A stretch of DNA of 64,000 nucleotides from Sipunculus nudus (Eukaryota; Annelida; Sipuncula; Golfingiida; Sipunculidae). The position numbers and the translations under genes were made by a program. The notes below the pieces were generated by a model, which searched no databases, was not told where the DNA came from, and saw nothing but the letters and a program-made list of their open reading frames with translations. Positions 23,256 through 35,224 of this stretch are shown here, piece by piece (the stretch's first letter is position 1; every line of letters begins with the position of its first letter). The DNA lies in NCBI GenBank assembly GCA_026874595.1, contig CM049313.1, positions 52,441,659 to 52,505,658 on the forward strand, in the 5' to 3' direction.

Positions 23256-26090
23256 TAAAACCCAATTTGATTAAGAATTATTTGACCATAAAAAAAGGTA
23301 CTGTAAAGGCTAGCTGTGTCATAACGTTGCAGTGGTGCTTCTGACCCCGCACGCCATTAATCATAGAGGAATATTTTCTACCTGTATCAGCGAAAAACCC
23401 TGGAGAAGTACCGCGACAAGATGGAAAAAGTCATTCTGGAAGCCCTTTACTTGACCTTAAACTCAGACCGTAAATTTACGATGAAGGGAAGTCTTCCCAA
23501 AGCCTTATTATAAAGTTATATTCCCCAATAATCTGTCACCTGGGACTTTCACATGACCAGTCATTCTGAGATAACATTCTGCTGTTACGGCGTTTTTCTT
23601 TTGTTTATTGAGTCAAAAAGTCTATACGTTCCCTAGTAGTGAATATCCACAATAAATGTATTATTATCAAATAGATTTACATTTATGTCAAAATTGTGCA
23701 AAATCTTAATTTTCATAAGGGACATACTATAACCATATATTACTATAAGATATGTAATGGTATGAAGAAAGGTTATCGAGGGATCCATTCAAGAATATAT
23801 GTCTTACGTTGTGGATAAATTATGTTTCAAACTACTACCCTCCTGGGATCCTATTAATGCTTGGATAGGTCTTAATGTACCTGACTCAAGGATGGATCAG
23901 CCTAACAAGATGATGAGTCCTTATGGAGTTTTAATAAACCGACGAGGCCTGCATGCCCTGACCATATTCATACGTTTGTAGGCCAGGGTTTCATGTGTCT
24001 ACTCTCATATCAATATAGCCATATCATGTTCAACCCGATCATCTCTATTAGATAATTTTGGCTTAGTTCTAACGGTCTGAATATACATACAAAAACTATA
24101 AAAAACATTAATGTACCCATGAATTTAGACAATTCTAATAAAAACGAGCGAATATATGCATTTAGCGAATATATGCATCAAGCTTACATTAAATCTAAAA
24201 TCTTATTTATAGGCACCTATATTATCCTTCTCTAAATCCCGATATGATCATATTTCCACCTACAGTTTCTGAATTCAGAGTATTCCGTTCAATGCCTGAC
24301 TCATACTTCGGATAACATTGCATTAGGTAATGATATAACGATATTGGTAAACAAGTATTTCTTCAGCAACAAGTTAAGATGAATTTTGTAGAAAAGCATT
24401 GTTAGGTTGCAGATTCTTCTTTGTAAACATAACAATGTATTAGGGAACAAAAAGAATAAAGACCAAAAAGGGAAATTGAATAAATCTAGAGACAGACAAC
24501 TATATCATTTCAACACAAACTACGATTGGCGATGCCAAATTTGTAATTACTTCGTTCATTAAATTAAAAGAAGACTTACTGATAACTTACCATCCAGGTA
24601 AACCATGCTCTCATCTACAGAGTCATGTTGTCAAATTAGTGGCAGATTAACACCCAAAGGTTTACGTTTCTTACTAAGGAGACGTTAGGGTGACAGACTT
24701 ATTTAACTTAGGCACACGTATTAGAAATTACTGACAGTGTTCGGTCATATTCATGTGCCGGGAAAGCATTTCCGAGCAAACGTTTACCTAAATCTCAAAC
24801 CAAATATTATATGTGAAGCAGAACAACTCTCACGTGAGTATCGCAGGAGCACGAGTGACCACATGCGTCTTATGTTGCGACTTACTGCCCCATTTCGTAA
24901 TGCCAGCATAAGACTATCAACGACCATCTTTCGACCAGTCTTTGTGGTCGTGTGGTTGTTATATTAATTAATATCACCATTTTTTTCCGGACTGCTGGTC
25001 ATAGAGGAACATTGTTGGTTGTGACTATCGTAAGATGGTCGCACGATTATCCGCCATCCCCACTTACAATGACCTTCAATCACCCTAGACCTTCGACATT
25101 TTCTTAGTTGTACATTCTATTATTATCTATTTTATGAATCTGATTCAAATTCCAGTTTAATAAGTCGGCGGAATCACATGTTTAGCATATTTTCCAGATA
25201 CAATTAGTATAAGGCCATTGGGAAAATGTTGGATTACTTCTGGGTCGGTTGGGAGCAGGGGGCCACGGAGATGGTCATCTTTATTACATGAGTAAAGATA
25301 CAATATAATGAAGAATATCATATAACGTAACAAGACGCATGGCAGCTACAAAATGCTTTTAGGAGGATATCTCCCTTGTTAAACAAAGCGACCAGCGCAT
25401 ATCCTTGCGCAATATCTATCTTAGAACATATAAATAATATATATATATAATATAAGATAATCATTGCAATACACATTGCCAAGACAGAATGATCCTTTTT
25501 CACAGTTATTTTTCCGCACCGGTGGTATTCGTAAAGGCTGAAGTGCCCAAATAACCAAACACTCTTCTCATACACTTTCCAGCACGTTTTATTCGCTATC
25601 TAAATATATTTTAACATTGTTCCCAAGAGGTGAGTATGGGTCTTAACTAACACACATTAATTATAAAGGAATTTAAATTTAGCCTACGGGACAGAGCTTC
25701 TTGTTTTCAAGTATGTGATTTAAGAGACGTTTTAATGTTTAATGACGTCATTTTATTGAGAAAATGTTTCTGCAAGACATCAACAACTTGTTAATGATTT
25801 ATAAGCTGTCACGAGTGGTGGGATAATTACTTTAAAAATAGAGGAACATGTTTTCAGCAATAATTATATCATTTTATATGTATATGTAATTTAACCGTTT
25901 ATCGCATATAGCAAAGTGTATACAAGTGTAAATTTCTCCTATATAAATCCTGTATTAGTGTAAGTAGAGTCTGGCATTGAACATATGTGATTTGAATGAG
26001 TATGACACAACGGCGCCCAAAGCCAAATCTGAACATTGCAGACCTCGAGTTCTTGTGACATATTGCGTGATCTTTTAAATATTAACCATA
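23256..26090. other. No gene seen
   Basis: AT-rich sequence. The frame at 23799-23981 (60 codons) gives a tryptophan- and proline-containing peptide with no recognisable domain. TTAGCGAATATATGCA occurs near 24161 as part of a short direct repeat. Nothing else could be supported. Confidence 0.4.
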
Positions 26091-26094
26091 ACGT

Positions 26095-26590
26095 ATATTT
26101 ATCTTGGTGTAGTTTGCTTTGTAAAATATACATAAGGCTTATCTGTATGTACTTTGTCCTGTAAAATATACAATTGGCTTATTTTTGTTTAGTCTGTCTT
26201 GTAAGAAATACATAGGGCTTATATAAGTGTAGCTGTCCTGTTAGATATACATTAGGCTTAACTTTGTGTAGTGTGTCCTGTAAGATATTAATAAGACTTA
26301 TCTTTGTGTAGTCTGTTCTATAAGATATACATAAGACTTATTTTTTGTAGTCTCCCCTCTAAAAAATACGTTAGGCTTATATTTGTGTAGTCTACATGTA
26401 AGATAATTATACATTAGGCTTATCTAGACTTATATTTGTGTAGTCTACATGTAAGATAATTATACATTAGGCTTATCTTTCTGTAGTCTACATGTAAGAT
26501 ATACATTAGGCTTATCTTTGTGTAATCTTACCAATAAGATATACATTTGACTTATCTTTTTATAGTCTCTCATGTGATATATACATTAGG
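26095..26590 (+). repeat. ~42-bp minisatellite (about 12 units)
   Basis: The unit combines TTATCTTTGTGTAGTCT, a variable CCTGT or ACATG, AAGATATACAT and TAGGC. Units vary from about 38 to 60 bp. Those at 26390-26480 include an extra TAATTA and are almost duplicated. Units touch each other without unique spacers, so this is not a CRISPR array. Confidence 0.9.
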
Positions 26591-26612
26591 TAAGTACTGT
26601 AGCCTCCGGGAA

Positions 26613-26630
26613 GGGGGGGGGGGGGGGGGG
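26613..26630. repeat. Poly-G tract
   Basis: About 18 G, preceded by GTAGCCTCCGGGAA and followed by AGCTGCCCAGGCTAC. The flanking GTAGCCT/AGGCTAC pair forms an inverted repeat around the G-run. Confidence 0.9.
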
Positions 26631-26679
26631 AGCTGCCCAGGCTACGGGCCTGAAACCATATTAAGAAACTAAATGTCAC

Positions 26680-26965
26680 CGGCTTCTGTGGCTCAGGGGT
26701 AGAGCGCAGGACTAAAAGCCGGAAGATTGTGAGTTCGAATCTCAGCCGAGGCGGTGAGATCTTTCACGGTCGGCCCCAACCAAGAGTGAGCGCTCAGCAG
26801 GATTAATATGGAGACTGTGCCCATCAGTTGTGTGTCACTCACACACGAGTGCACCTTTCGGGGGTTCCTCGATATTATGGGCCCAGAGGAGTGGTTTACC
26901 GAACCTGGTTGGCGCCAAGATAATCGGATATAAGCCGGAACCGGAATGGATCCCTGCAGATTTAC
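26680..26965 (+). mobile_element. tRNA-derived SINE, plus strand
   Basis: The head holds TGTGGCTCAGGGGTAGAGC (A-box) and GTGAGTTCGAATCTCAGCC (B-box, GTTCGAATC exact). The body continues with TCGGCCCCAACCAAGAGTGAG, CGCTCAGCAGG and TTTCGGGGG. It matches the minus-strand copy at 22925-23255 along head and body. The body ends near GGAACCGGAATGGATCCC. It is followed about 45 bases later by an A-rich stretch (27014-27030) that could be its tail. Confidence 0.85.
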
Positions 26966-27559
26966 ATATACTTATAAAGTAACGCATTAAAAAATAGAGC
27001 CGGTAACCTCCAAAAAAAAAAAGAAAAAGAAACTATGTGTGATGGATTTAAAGGCTGACAGGAGTGAGTGGCTTATTGCGTTTATTTGAAAGGACGTAAA
27101 TGTTTTTTGGAAAACCTACAAATCAACGTTAACCTACCCCGTTGAGATATTTCAATAAACAGAAAGCTTTATCCCCTGCGATGTTGAATGGTTAAACCCT
27201 GGCATTCATATTTCTGAAAACTATCAATCAATACTGGCAGCTTACCTTATGTAATCGCCAGGGATAAAACAACAGAATAAGAAAATAACCAAAATGCACG
27301 GTATGGGCACACCAGACAACTCTTTTAGGTGGGGTTTGATTTTCTATTTATCATGCGAGTCTCTCTGGGTAACCGTTATGACCAGGTAGTAATAAACTTA
27401 AAATAAGTTCTGCAAAATGTTTCACGCTCACTTGAATCACAATGACTTGTCTTCACCCAGATTCCTCTAAATGACCATGAGAGTACATTTTCTGGAGCGA
27501 CAGTGTTAAATTGACAGGGCCTTAGCAGGACGGGTAATGTCTGAGAATTAGTTATTAAT

Positions 27560-27760
27560 TACTGCCTCCGCCAGGAGGCTATGCTTTCATTCCCACTCCT
27601 GTGTGTGTGTTTGTGTGTGAAGGTGTGAGTGTGTGTGTTCCTAATATAACCCACGCAATCATGAACGGGATCACGTGAATTTTCAGGGAACCTCGGGAAT
27701 GGGCTAATGAGGAATTAGATTTTGGTGTGGGTCCGGCTCATGATCCAGGAACATTTATAA
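27560..27760 (+). repeat. CCTCCGCCAGGAGG-type dispersed repeat
   Basis: CTGCCTCCGCCAGGAGGCTATG is followed by a (GT)-rich run, AACGGGATCACGTGAATTTT, CAGGGAACCTCGGGAATGGG and GGGTCCGGCTCATGATCC. The same order (GCCAAGGAGGTTATG, GTTTG run, GAACGGATTTTGATGAAATT, TTCAGG, CCGGATCACGATCC) is, from memory, a widely dispersed repeat of marine invertebrate genomes. Its nature (SINE, MITE or other) is not settled by this copy. Confidence 0.6.
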
Positions 27761-28389
27761 ATGTTCAGTCATATATGCCCGTCGTACAATGAAATATGTG
27801 CCGCATAAGTGAATGCAAATACTTGTTAAGGAACATGTGCACCAATGAACCTGTGAATATGGGCTAATAATTAAATGAAAAACACGTGTTTTGGAGTACC
27901 CCGCGGTATCGACCGTCCACATGGCTGAGGCTTGCATTCGCAAAAATGCATATTTATAGTATTTGCTGCAATATACAATGTGAGACCTAGACTCATTATG
28001 GCCTAAAGGGAAGTAGATTTTAACAGTTATCATACTCATTGGGTAAATTATATAATTGATGATTCATCTCCATCGCGTATATTAGTACCCCAGATAAGAA
28101 CAGTTCGATTTGTAAAGACGTCTGTGTTCTTGTCGGGGTGACAATGTTTTACAAAATATACAGTGTGTCTATGATATTGATTGAATATGTCCGCATTTAA
28201 ATTTTTAAGTGCATTTTACATTTATGGCATCATATTATGATGACGTCATCACTAGGCCCCAGGCGTCACTACATTCATGTAAACCGCGTGTTGAATACCT
28301 ACAATTTGATATAGGATTCTCTGTCTTTTACGATAATAAAGGTATATCCCTTTCAAACTTAATTCTGGATGCTTTTCAAATATACATTT

Positions 28390-28403
28390 GTTGCCATGGA
28401 AAC
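28390..28403. promoter_or_regulatory. RFX X-box-like motif (repeat associated)
   Basis: GTTGCCATGGAAAC is one base away from the perfect X-box palindrome bound by RFX factors. Four more copies lie in the arms of the 56-63-kb element. No gene stands next to it, so function is not implied. Confidence 0.35.
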
Positions 28404-28444
28404 TCTCTAAAAACACACATCCGACTAGATACAGGTTAGGCCAT

Positions 28445-29949
28445 CAGGGTTTGGGCCAGGTACAAAAGTACCTAGGTACAGGTACAGGTACTTGCAGAAT
28501 GGTCAGGTACAGGTACAGCATTTTTATGGAGTACCTAGGTACAGCTACAGGTACTTTAGAAAGTATATCTAGGTACAGGTACAGGTACATTTTAAAGACG
28601 TTTAAACTAATGATAATTTCATAAATTTCTTGTAGATATGCGATAATAAGTTGTAATAGAATGGCTGAATATATCTTTAAAAAGTTTTAAATTTTAGCTT
28701 TTTATGTCATCACAAAAAAAAACAAGCATGGCAAATGTAAAGGATTGGCTTTAGAAAATGTGATAAGTGAATGAAGCTGATAAAGTTTACAAAGTTAGTT
28801 ATACAGAAATATAAAACTTTCATTCATATACTTCAATATTTCCAATCTACCTTTGAGTTTCGGAATAATGTTTTAAAGTCAAAATCTCTGGAAGCACCAT
28901 ACACTCTTTAAAATAAAGAGGCTTGACAGCTTGACTGAAAGTAAAATCTTATTATCAGTTTTTTAAAGATAAACTTCATGACGTGAACAATAATACATAC
29001 ATAATCAGAAGTAACAATAAACATGTTCATAGCAGTATAAGTCATACTGAGGAATGTTTTGAGAATTAAGAGCAACTGCATTTGATGCTCGAGCAGGGAC
29101 TTTTTTTGTGAAATGGAATGTCCTGCTTTTTCTGGCATATGTTGCGAGTTGTGTGATATGTGTGATATGTTCTTTGTATACTAGACAACAGGTATCAACA
29201 TGGGGCATGTGAGCAACACTGTCCATATCCTTTTCTCTCTACCCTTTATATCTGATAATGCCACAATGAACTTCCTGTGTAGATGCTGGAGGTAGCCAGG
29301 CCAGCATGCTATTAGCCATAGCCCAGTCTACTTTAAAGGCTGCTTGGAGAAACGCTTAGTAATTACCCCTGTCTGGATAAGGTAACAGACCTGATAGGGG
29401 TGACAGCTCAGTACACTTACTTGACCCAACCTAATGTCCATTTCCAGTATCATTTCCTGTAATCCTCATAACTGTGAATTGTGCACCAGGTACAAGTACC
29501 ATTACCTGCCCCAACCCTGTTCTGTGTCTACATTGCATGGGCATGATGGCAGCCCTGTTCCTATCCTTTGTGAGTAACCTTATACTTGTGCTGATAATTT
29601 CACAATGAACTTCCTGTTCAGAGGCTGGAGGTTGACCAGCTTGTTAGCCCCACTAGCTACAAAGGCAGCATGGAGGAATGCTTTGTAATTACCCCTGCCT
29701 GAGATAGGTAACTGACTAACTGTCCTGACAGGGGTGACAGCTTTGTACATGCAATTGACCCAAGCCTTGTGTCCATTTCCAGTATCACATTTGTACCTGA
29801 AGTACATTATACCAGGTACAGGTACTTTAGTTACAGGTACAGGTACAAGGTACTTCCTACTCATGAAACCAGGTACAGGTACAGGTACTGTGAATTGTGT
29901 ACCTAGGTGCAGGTACAGGTACAGGTACAAGTACCTGGCCCCAACCCTG
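28445..29949 (+). mobile_element. hAT-like TIR element rich in GGTACA
   Basis: The 5' end is CAGGGTTTGGGCCAGGTAC and the 3' end is its inverse, GTACCTGGCCCCAACCCTG. They are flanked by TAGGCCAT (28437-28444) and CAGTCCAT (29950-29957), which match at 6 of 8 positions and fit a decayed 8-bp hAT target duplication. Both ends carry GGTACA tandem hexamers (28455-28590 and 29813-29935). The interior has no transposase frame. The right half is partly doubled: an internal copy of the 3' end (CAGGTACAAGTACC ... CCCCAACCCTG) sits at 29489-29519. A non-autonomous hAT-like element is the best reading. Confidence 0.75.
29240..29790 (+). repeat. Internal duplication of ~330 bp inside the hAT-like element
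   Basis: CAATGAACTTCCTGT, GGCTGGAGGT (with variations), AATTACCCCTG, AGGGGTGACAGCT and TGTCCATTTCCAGTATCA occur in this order starting near 29266 and again near 29602. The copies have diverged by many substitutions and small indels. The first copy ends with its own version of the element terminus. Confidence 0.8.
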
Positions 29950-30123
29950 CAGTCCATACCCCATTCCTGATACTACCGATCATAAGCTTTTCAGCGAAGG
30001 TCGTCGCCACTGGTTGCAAATTGGTTACTACGGGAATATATTAATTGTACCATGAACGTATCACAGTTTAACAGATTAGTCGAGTGAATCTTTAGGGACC
30101 ACCAACGCCAAACAACAACTTAA

Positions 30124-30623
30124 AGGGGTCCAGTCACTTAAAAATTCTTTTTGAATTAACACAACAATAGCTTTTTTCCCTTAAAAATAAATCTGTACCT
30201 GCCAAACATTGCCTTGAAACAGTTTGCATATTCGTGTGAACGAGTGTTAAAATAGTGGACCGTGCGCGATCACAGGTGTCAATTAAAGCACAGCGCGAGG
30301 GGCAGTGTGCATCGCGGAGCCACAACACGTGTCAAACAGAAGATGCCCTGACTGACTTGGCCAAAAAATGTAAAACATGTTCCCGCTGGCTGAAGCACCA
30401 CGTTGTTACGCTCAAAATCGGCCCTCCGTTCACGCGTCCTTGTTATGGTTAACAGACACACGTGGAATGTGTTTACCAACAGGGCAATTACAAGGTGTTA
30501 TACAGCCGTATGCGAGGTACTGAAACTGTGTGCTGGGGATATTTTGCCGGGAAACTTTTGTATAAAGCCAAACTGAACTGATAGGGAAAGAATAGGCATA
30601 ATATTACGCCCGATTATGTCCCT
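30124..30623. mobile_element. 500-bp TTAA-flanked MITE
   Basis: TTAA at 30120-30123 and 30624-30627 flank AGGGG at the left and its inverse CCCT at the right. The interior is GC-richer than its surroundings and has no intact frame of note. TTAA duplication with AGGG ends fits piggyBac or Kolobok-type non-autonomous elements. Terminal similarity is short, so the superfamily is inferred. Confidence 0.65.
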
Positions 30624-30627
30624 TTAA

Positions 30628-31501
30628 CAACTTGCATGTGATTGTCCCTAAATAGTTATAGACTGAATTGTCACAAGTGATGCCTGGAAGACTAAATCTA
30701 TTTATTCCACTGGTAAATGTTCTGTACAAAAGACATTCTAACATTTCTAATTTTTATTTAAATCTTAGGAGTTTTCGACTACAATGAAAGAAAGAGTGGA
30801 ATTCAGACAAACTTGACCACTCATTAGGTTAATTGGCATTAGCTTTTTATCCAGGCAAAAAGATGTTTATAGAAATATATGTTAAATCCTTGGTGTTCTT
30901 CGCCTTCAAACATCATGTACAATATAACGGAGGCATGTATCGAAGCTCTACGAGTATTTCACCTAATGGACACATGGTCTTCTAAATTAATGAAATTGTA
31001 TAATGTCGCCAGTGTACGGTGGTTGTTTGCACCAGGGTTTGGCGTTACCATAATGTGTCATCTGCCAAGCATTCAACTTGTCCGTGTAATAACAAAGATG
31101 TCTGTCACCACAAGACGGCCAAAAACTCAACTACACGACTAACACTGGCATTTTTATAACAATGTATATAACAAGGATTCATCCTAGAACTATTTTTTAT
31201 TCTTATCCCGATGAAAAGATATTTTGTATAATCATTTGGGGAAGTAAATCAGTTAATTGGCTTTTCGTTCCTACTGTTCTTTCCTTGTCTGTAGAATATA
31301 TATATCAGCACTCTAACTTTTGTGTTACAGACTAATTTATTTAAATATTTTACTTAACGAAAAGGTATTCTAAACGTTATAAAACCGATTGAATCTCTTG
31401 CTTTAATTCTATCTTAACTTAAACATAAAAGGATTTTTCATACCAGATATCAACACAGAACATTTTTACTTGTAGGAGATAAATATTATAAGATATATAA
31501 G

Positions 31502-31579
<78 letters not shown>

Positions 31580-32530
31580 TGGCATACTGACCAACTCCTG
31601 GAATTAGTTAATAGCTAGTTCGCACACAGAGCTAGCTTACCAATGGTGACTAACTTGTTAGAATTAACTGATCTTTTACTTTAGTCACCACCCCACAGAT
31701 ACACTTGGGTTGGCCAATAATTGGATTATTAACTCCATACGAACTCGTGTATGAAAGAAGATATCCCGTAATTATCTCCAATTTCACTTTATTCAGATAT
31801 GGTTTAGTTATCGTAAGCTAACTCTCGGTTTAAATACGTCTATATCCCTTGATAATACAGAATGAGATCGCAAAAATAAGTCGCTGCAATACGTTCCAAC
31901 TGCTGATGCATGTTATCGGACCTTCTTCTTGGACCAAATTACACAATAACTGAGATACATATAATTAATAATTCTTCTTTCCAATATCTTGTAGTTGGGT
32001 CCTAAGTTGCATGGTGCAAGGTTTTAAAGTCACAATGTCCGAGATAACGGTAACAAAGCTCCCATTTTCTGCAAAATACGACCATATCATGTACAAACAC
32101 CACATATAGACTTGTGGTTATGGGGAGGCGAAGAAACGGACGACCCATAATTAGTCATGAAACTTTTCGTCGCTTAAAGCAGCTAACACATAGCCAGGTC
32201 TTTTCTCATTGTTATTATTATAATAGGGTCGCGAAAGAAAAGCCACACTTATGAACTTTATTCTTTCGCAGGAGCCTATCGATATAATTGGAATAATGGG
32301 GAAGTGTTTGCTAACTTCAGCTTCGGTTAACTGGCCAAACTTGTTCCCTTGGTGTCTTTAAGTCTCCCCTTTATGGAGTAAGTTGATACTGTTTGTGTTA
32401 TGGAGACGCGATGCAAATTACACTCTCCTGATATATCAGATGTTAAAGCATATAAAGAGAACAGTGATGGTTTTATTTTTTAATATGTTCAAAATGATAA
32501 TTTAATGTAAATTAAGACAACAAAAAAAAA
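30628..32530. other. No gene seen; (AT)n at 31498-31578
   Basis: AT-rich DNA, with about 38 AT units at 31498-31578 after GATATATAAGATATATA. The 87-codon frame at 30879-31142 has no recognisable domain. Confidence 0.5.
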
Positions 32531-32735
32531 GTGCCGGTACAGTGTTTAAGTCCAGCGGTTAGGCTCCCATATTTGGAAGAATTGTGCAAAAAATGAAAAT
32601 GCTTGAAAGTTTCCAAAACTGTTATTTGGAGCTTAATGGTGAATTTCAGATATAGGGCCGAGCTGAAAATAAAATATCCAAGATGGCCACAGGATTTAAC
32701 AAGTGACCCATGGGTCATGACGCTCAGCTGCCAAG
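32531..32735 (+). repeat. Repeat family R1, copy 1 (partial)
   Basis: AGTCCAGCGGTTAGGCT, AGAATTGTGCAAAAAATGAA, TTTCAGATATAGGGCCGAGC and ATCCAAGATGGCC are shared in order with copies at 35225-35515 (same strand) and 39230-39500 (opposite strand). The copy ends at 32697-32732 with AACAAGTGACCCATGGGTCA and CGCTCAGCTG. That end matches the right end of the TIR element at 60866-61622, so two repeats are joined here. Confidence 0.75.
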
Positions 32736-33194
32736 CATGACCTGCGACATCATGGGCTGAGATTCACAACTTCCAGTCAAATTTTGAAGAACCAATTTGC
32801 CAATTTGTTGAAATTTTCTTCGACAACAGAAATATATATCACCTATTTATGGTTAAAACACAGTGAATTGATGGTCTGAGGAAAATGTATGATTGTTAAG
32901 GTATCCAGAACTATTCCCATAGCTTACTTGATACCTGTCAGTCTCAAAAGGAACACCACAAAGGGCAAAATAAGATCAAAATATATAGCAAAAAATCAAG
33001 GAAATCCATTATTGAGAAACAGGTGCTTCTGTATGAATTTTTATTCAATACAAGCCAACTGTACTGCATTTTCATATATGATGATAATATTTATTAAGAA
33101 ATATTTGACCCAATCCTTTGCAAGATTACATTAACATACGTCCAACTGCCTTCACTTTAACAGTTCTTGAGATAATATGATCAAAAGGAATTTA

Positions 33195-33420
33195 AAGATG
33201 GTTGCCTGGTGGCCATTTTGGACTTCTGACAGGTCTGAAATCAGACAACAACCATTCTCTAAATCGGACCAAAAATTGAAGGAAAATTACTAAAACTGCA
33301 CTGAAAAAAGGATTTCTAAGGTGGCTAACTGGCAGACATAATGGATTTCTGACAAGTCTGACATTTAATATCACACATCCTCCAATAAGAGACCAAACTT
33401 GGGGCAAATTCTCCAAATGA
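33195..33420 (+). repeat. ~119-bp tandem pair
   Basis: GGTTGCCTGGTGGCCATTTTGG with TTCTGACAGGTCTGA at about 33200 recurs in diverged form at about 33319 (GGTGGCTAACTGGCAGA, TTCTGACAAGTCTGA). Confidence 0.65.
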
Positions 33421-34019
33421 TGTTACAGTAATGAATGTCCAAGACAATTCAAAAGGCATGTTCAGGCGCTCATATCAGATTTATAGACATGCAAATGTAA
33501 AAGTGTAGGTCAAATATTTTTTATTATCACTCTGCTTTTCAATGGGGTCAGCGGGGTTGGTAAACTGCAAAACCTGAAAGAAAAGAAATGCAGAAAGCAT
33601 GACTAAGAGTCTTGTAATAAAATAAAGCCATCCTAAATCAAGTACACATCCACATATTATGAGAACAAACACTTGCTTTTATATGTGGTGATTTATATAA
33701 AAATATTCAGATATCTAGGAAACCAAGTTTATTGCTATGAATCCATAAAATAAACTGCAAAATGTTCCCATCATCTCATAGATCAGTAGCTAAACCTTAA
33801 TACTATACTCTCATAGTGTTAATTCCTGGCTGAAGTATTCCAACAACAGTGTTTTGTTATGCAGTAACGAGGTACTTATCACTAAGCCTTATCACTTAAT
33901 AGCCTGATACAAAAGGGAGTCATATGTCACCAGTGTCACTCACAATTACAGCCACACGGTGAGATGTACCAGCTGGAGTGCAAGCTTATATATACAAGAA
34001 AAATAGAGATGGTCTACAA
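33421..34019. other. No gene seen
   Basis: No feature that I can support; short frames only. Confidence 0.4.
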
Positions 34020-35095
34020 AATAAGTTGACCTGACCTATGACTTGGCCTTTTGCCCACATATCAACTGGATTCTTTCAAGATGATGGGTAACTACTAACC
34101 AATTACATATGGCCGGGTGTAATTACTTGGCAACCAATGAGTGAATAACTTAGACCTGCAACCTTTAAGCTCCTGACCAGCTGACCTCAAAATCAATTAG
34201 TTATTTCTTCATGCAAAAAGACCCATAATATGAAGTTTGAATCACATTGAGTGATGCATAGATGTGGCATATGTGAAAGACTGAAGGTTTGGGTTGAACA
34301 GTTTCACTTGAAATATGTTCACAAGCATTAAGAACAATATTGTGACCTTGACCTTTGACCTTTTGAACTCAACATCAATAGGCTTCTTCCCCTATTGGTA
34401 GGAAGCCATATATGATATATGGAAAGTATAGATTGAAAAGTTTGCCTGAAAATGACTCCACGCAAGAAGAGGGTGCTGTGAACTTGACCTTTGACTTCAA
34501 AATCAACAGGTCTTTTCCCCTGTTGGCAGAGAAGCGATATCAGTGCTGAAAGGTTTGGAATGAAAGGTCTAGCTTGAAATGTGTCCACAACCTTTTCAAA
34601 GAAGTGGATCCTGTGACCCTGACCTTTGACCTTGTGACCTCAACATCTATAGGATTCTACTCCCACTTAGTAGGTGAGCTATATGTGAAAGATCAAAGAA
34701 TTGGGATAAAAGGTTTGGCTTAAAATGCATCCACAGGCTTTTCAAAGAAGTTGGTTTTGTGACCTTGACCTTTGACCTTGTGACCAAAAAATAATTATGG
34801 TTCTTTCCCTGTTGGTAGGTGAGCTGTATGTGAAAGATGTAAGGTTTGGGATGAAATTTTGGCTAAAAGAATTATTTCTGGGGGGTGCAAACACACCCCA
34901 TAACTTCGAGAATATAGGTCGCAGTGACCTAATTTCAGGTTTGCAAGGAGATCTTTTTAGAACCTCTAAGACTGCATGGCCCTAACCCCTACGGTTTTGA
35001 TTTGTGCCTTGCTAACGGCCGGACGGATAGACGGAAGGACGACGGACAAAGACCCATCGCTATAGCCCAGCATGACTGAAAGTCAGCTGAGCTAA
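34020..35095 (+). repeat. TGACCTTGACCTTTGACC tandem repeat with terminal module
   Basis: GTGACCTTGACCTTTGACCT or a variant sits at 34342, 34478, 34613 and 34759, with weaker relatives near 34028 and 34176. The period is 135-146 bp. Between them recur TCTTCCCCTATTGGTAGG, GTGAAAGAT, GGTTTGGGATGAAA and TCCACA..CTTTTCAAAGAAG. The array passes into a unique module (34865-35095) with GGGGGTGCAAACACACCCC, GACGGACAAAGACCCATCG and AAGTCAGCTGAGCTAAAAA. Such arrays with a GACGGAC tail are common in bivalve and gastropod DNA. A decayed relative lies at 43090-43400. Confidence 0.85.
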
Positions 35096-35224
35096 AAATG
35101 TCAATAACTCGCGTAATAATGTGGCTAGAAAGCATTGCAAGTACTGGGCCGAGAAATTCAATTTTTGCGGTTCAAAACCTTTCAAGGTACTCATTATTTG
35201 TTTTTTATAACAAGAATTCGGTAA

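Noticed and set aside
26095-26590. Possible CRISPR array
   Set aside because: Units are contiguous and variable in length with no unique spacers, in an animal-type genome with no cas genes.
29580-29957. 125-codon minus-strand frame with YLYLYL and VPVPVP stretches
   Set aside because: It reads through GGTACA hexamers and the internal duplication of the hAT-like element.
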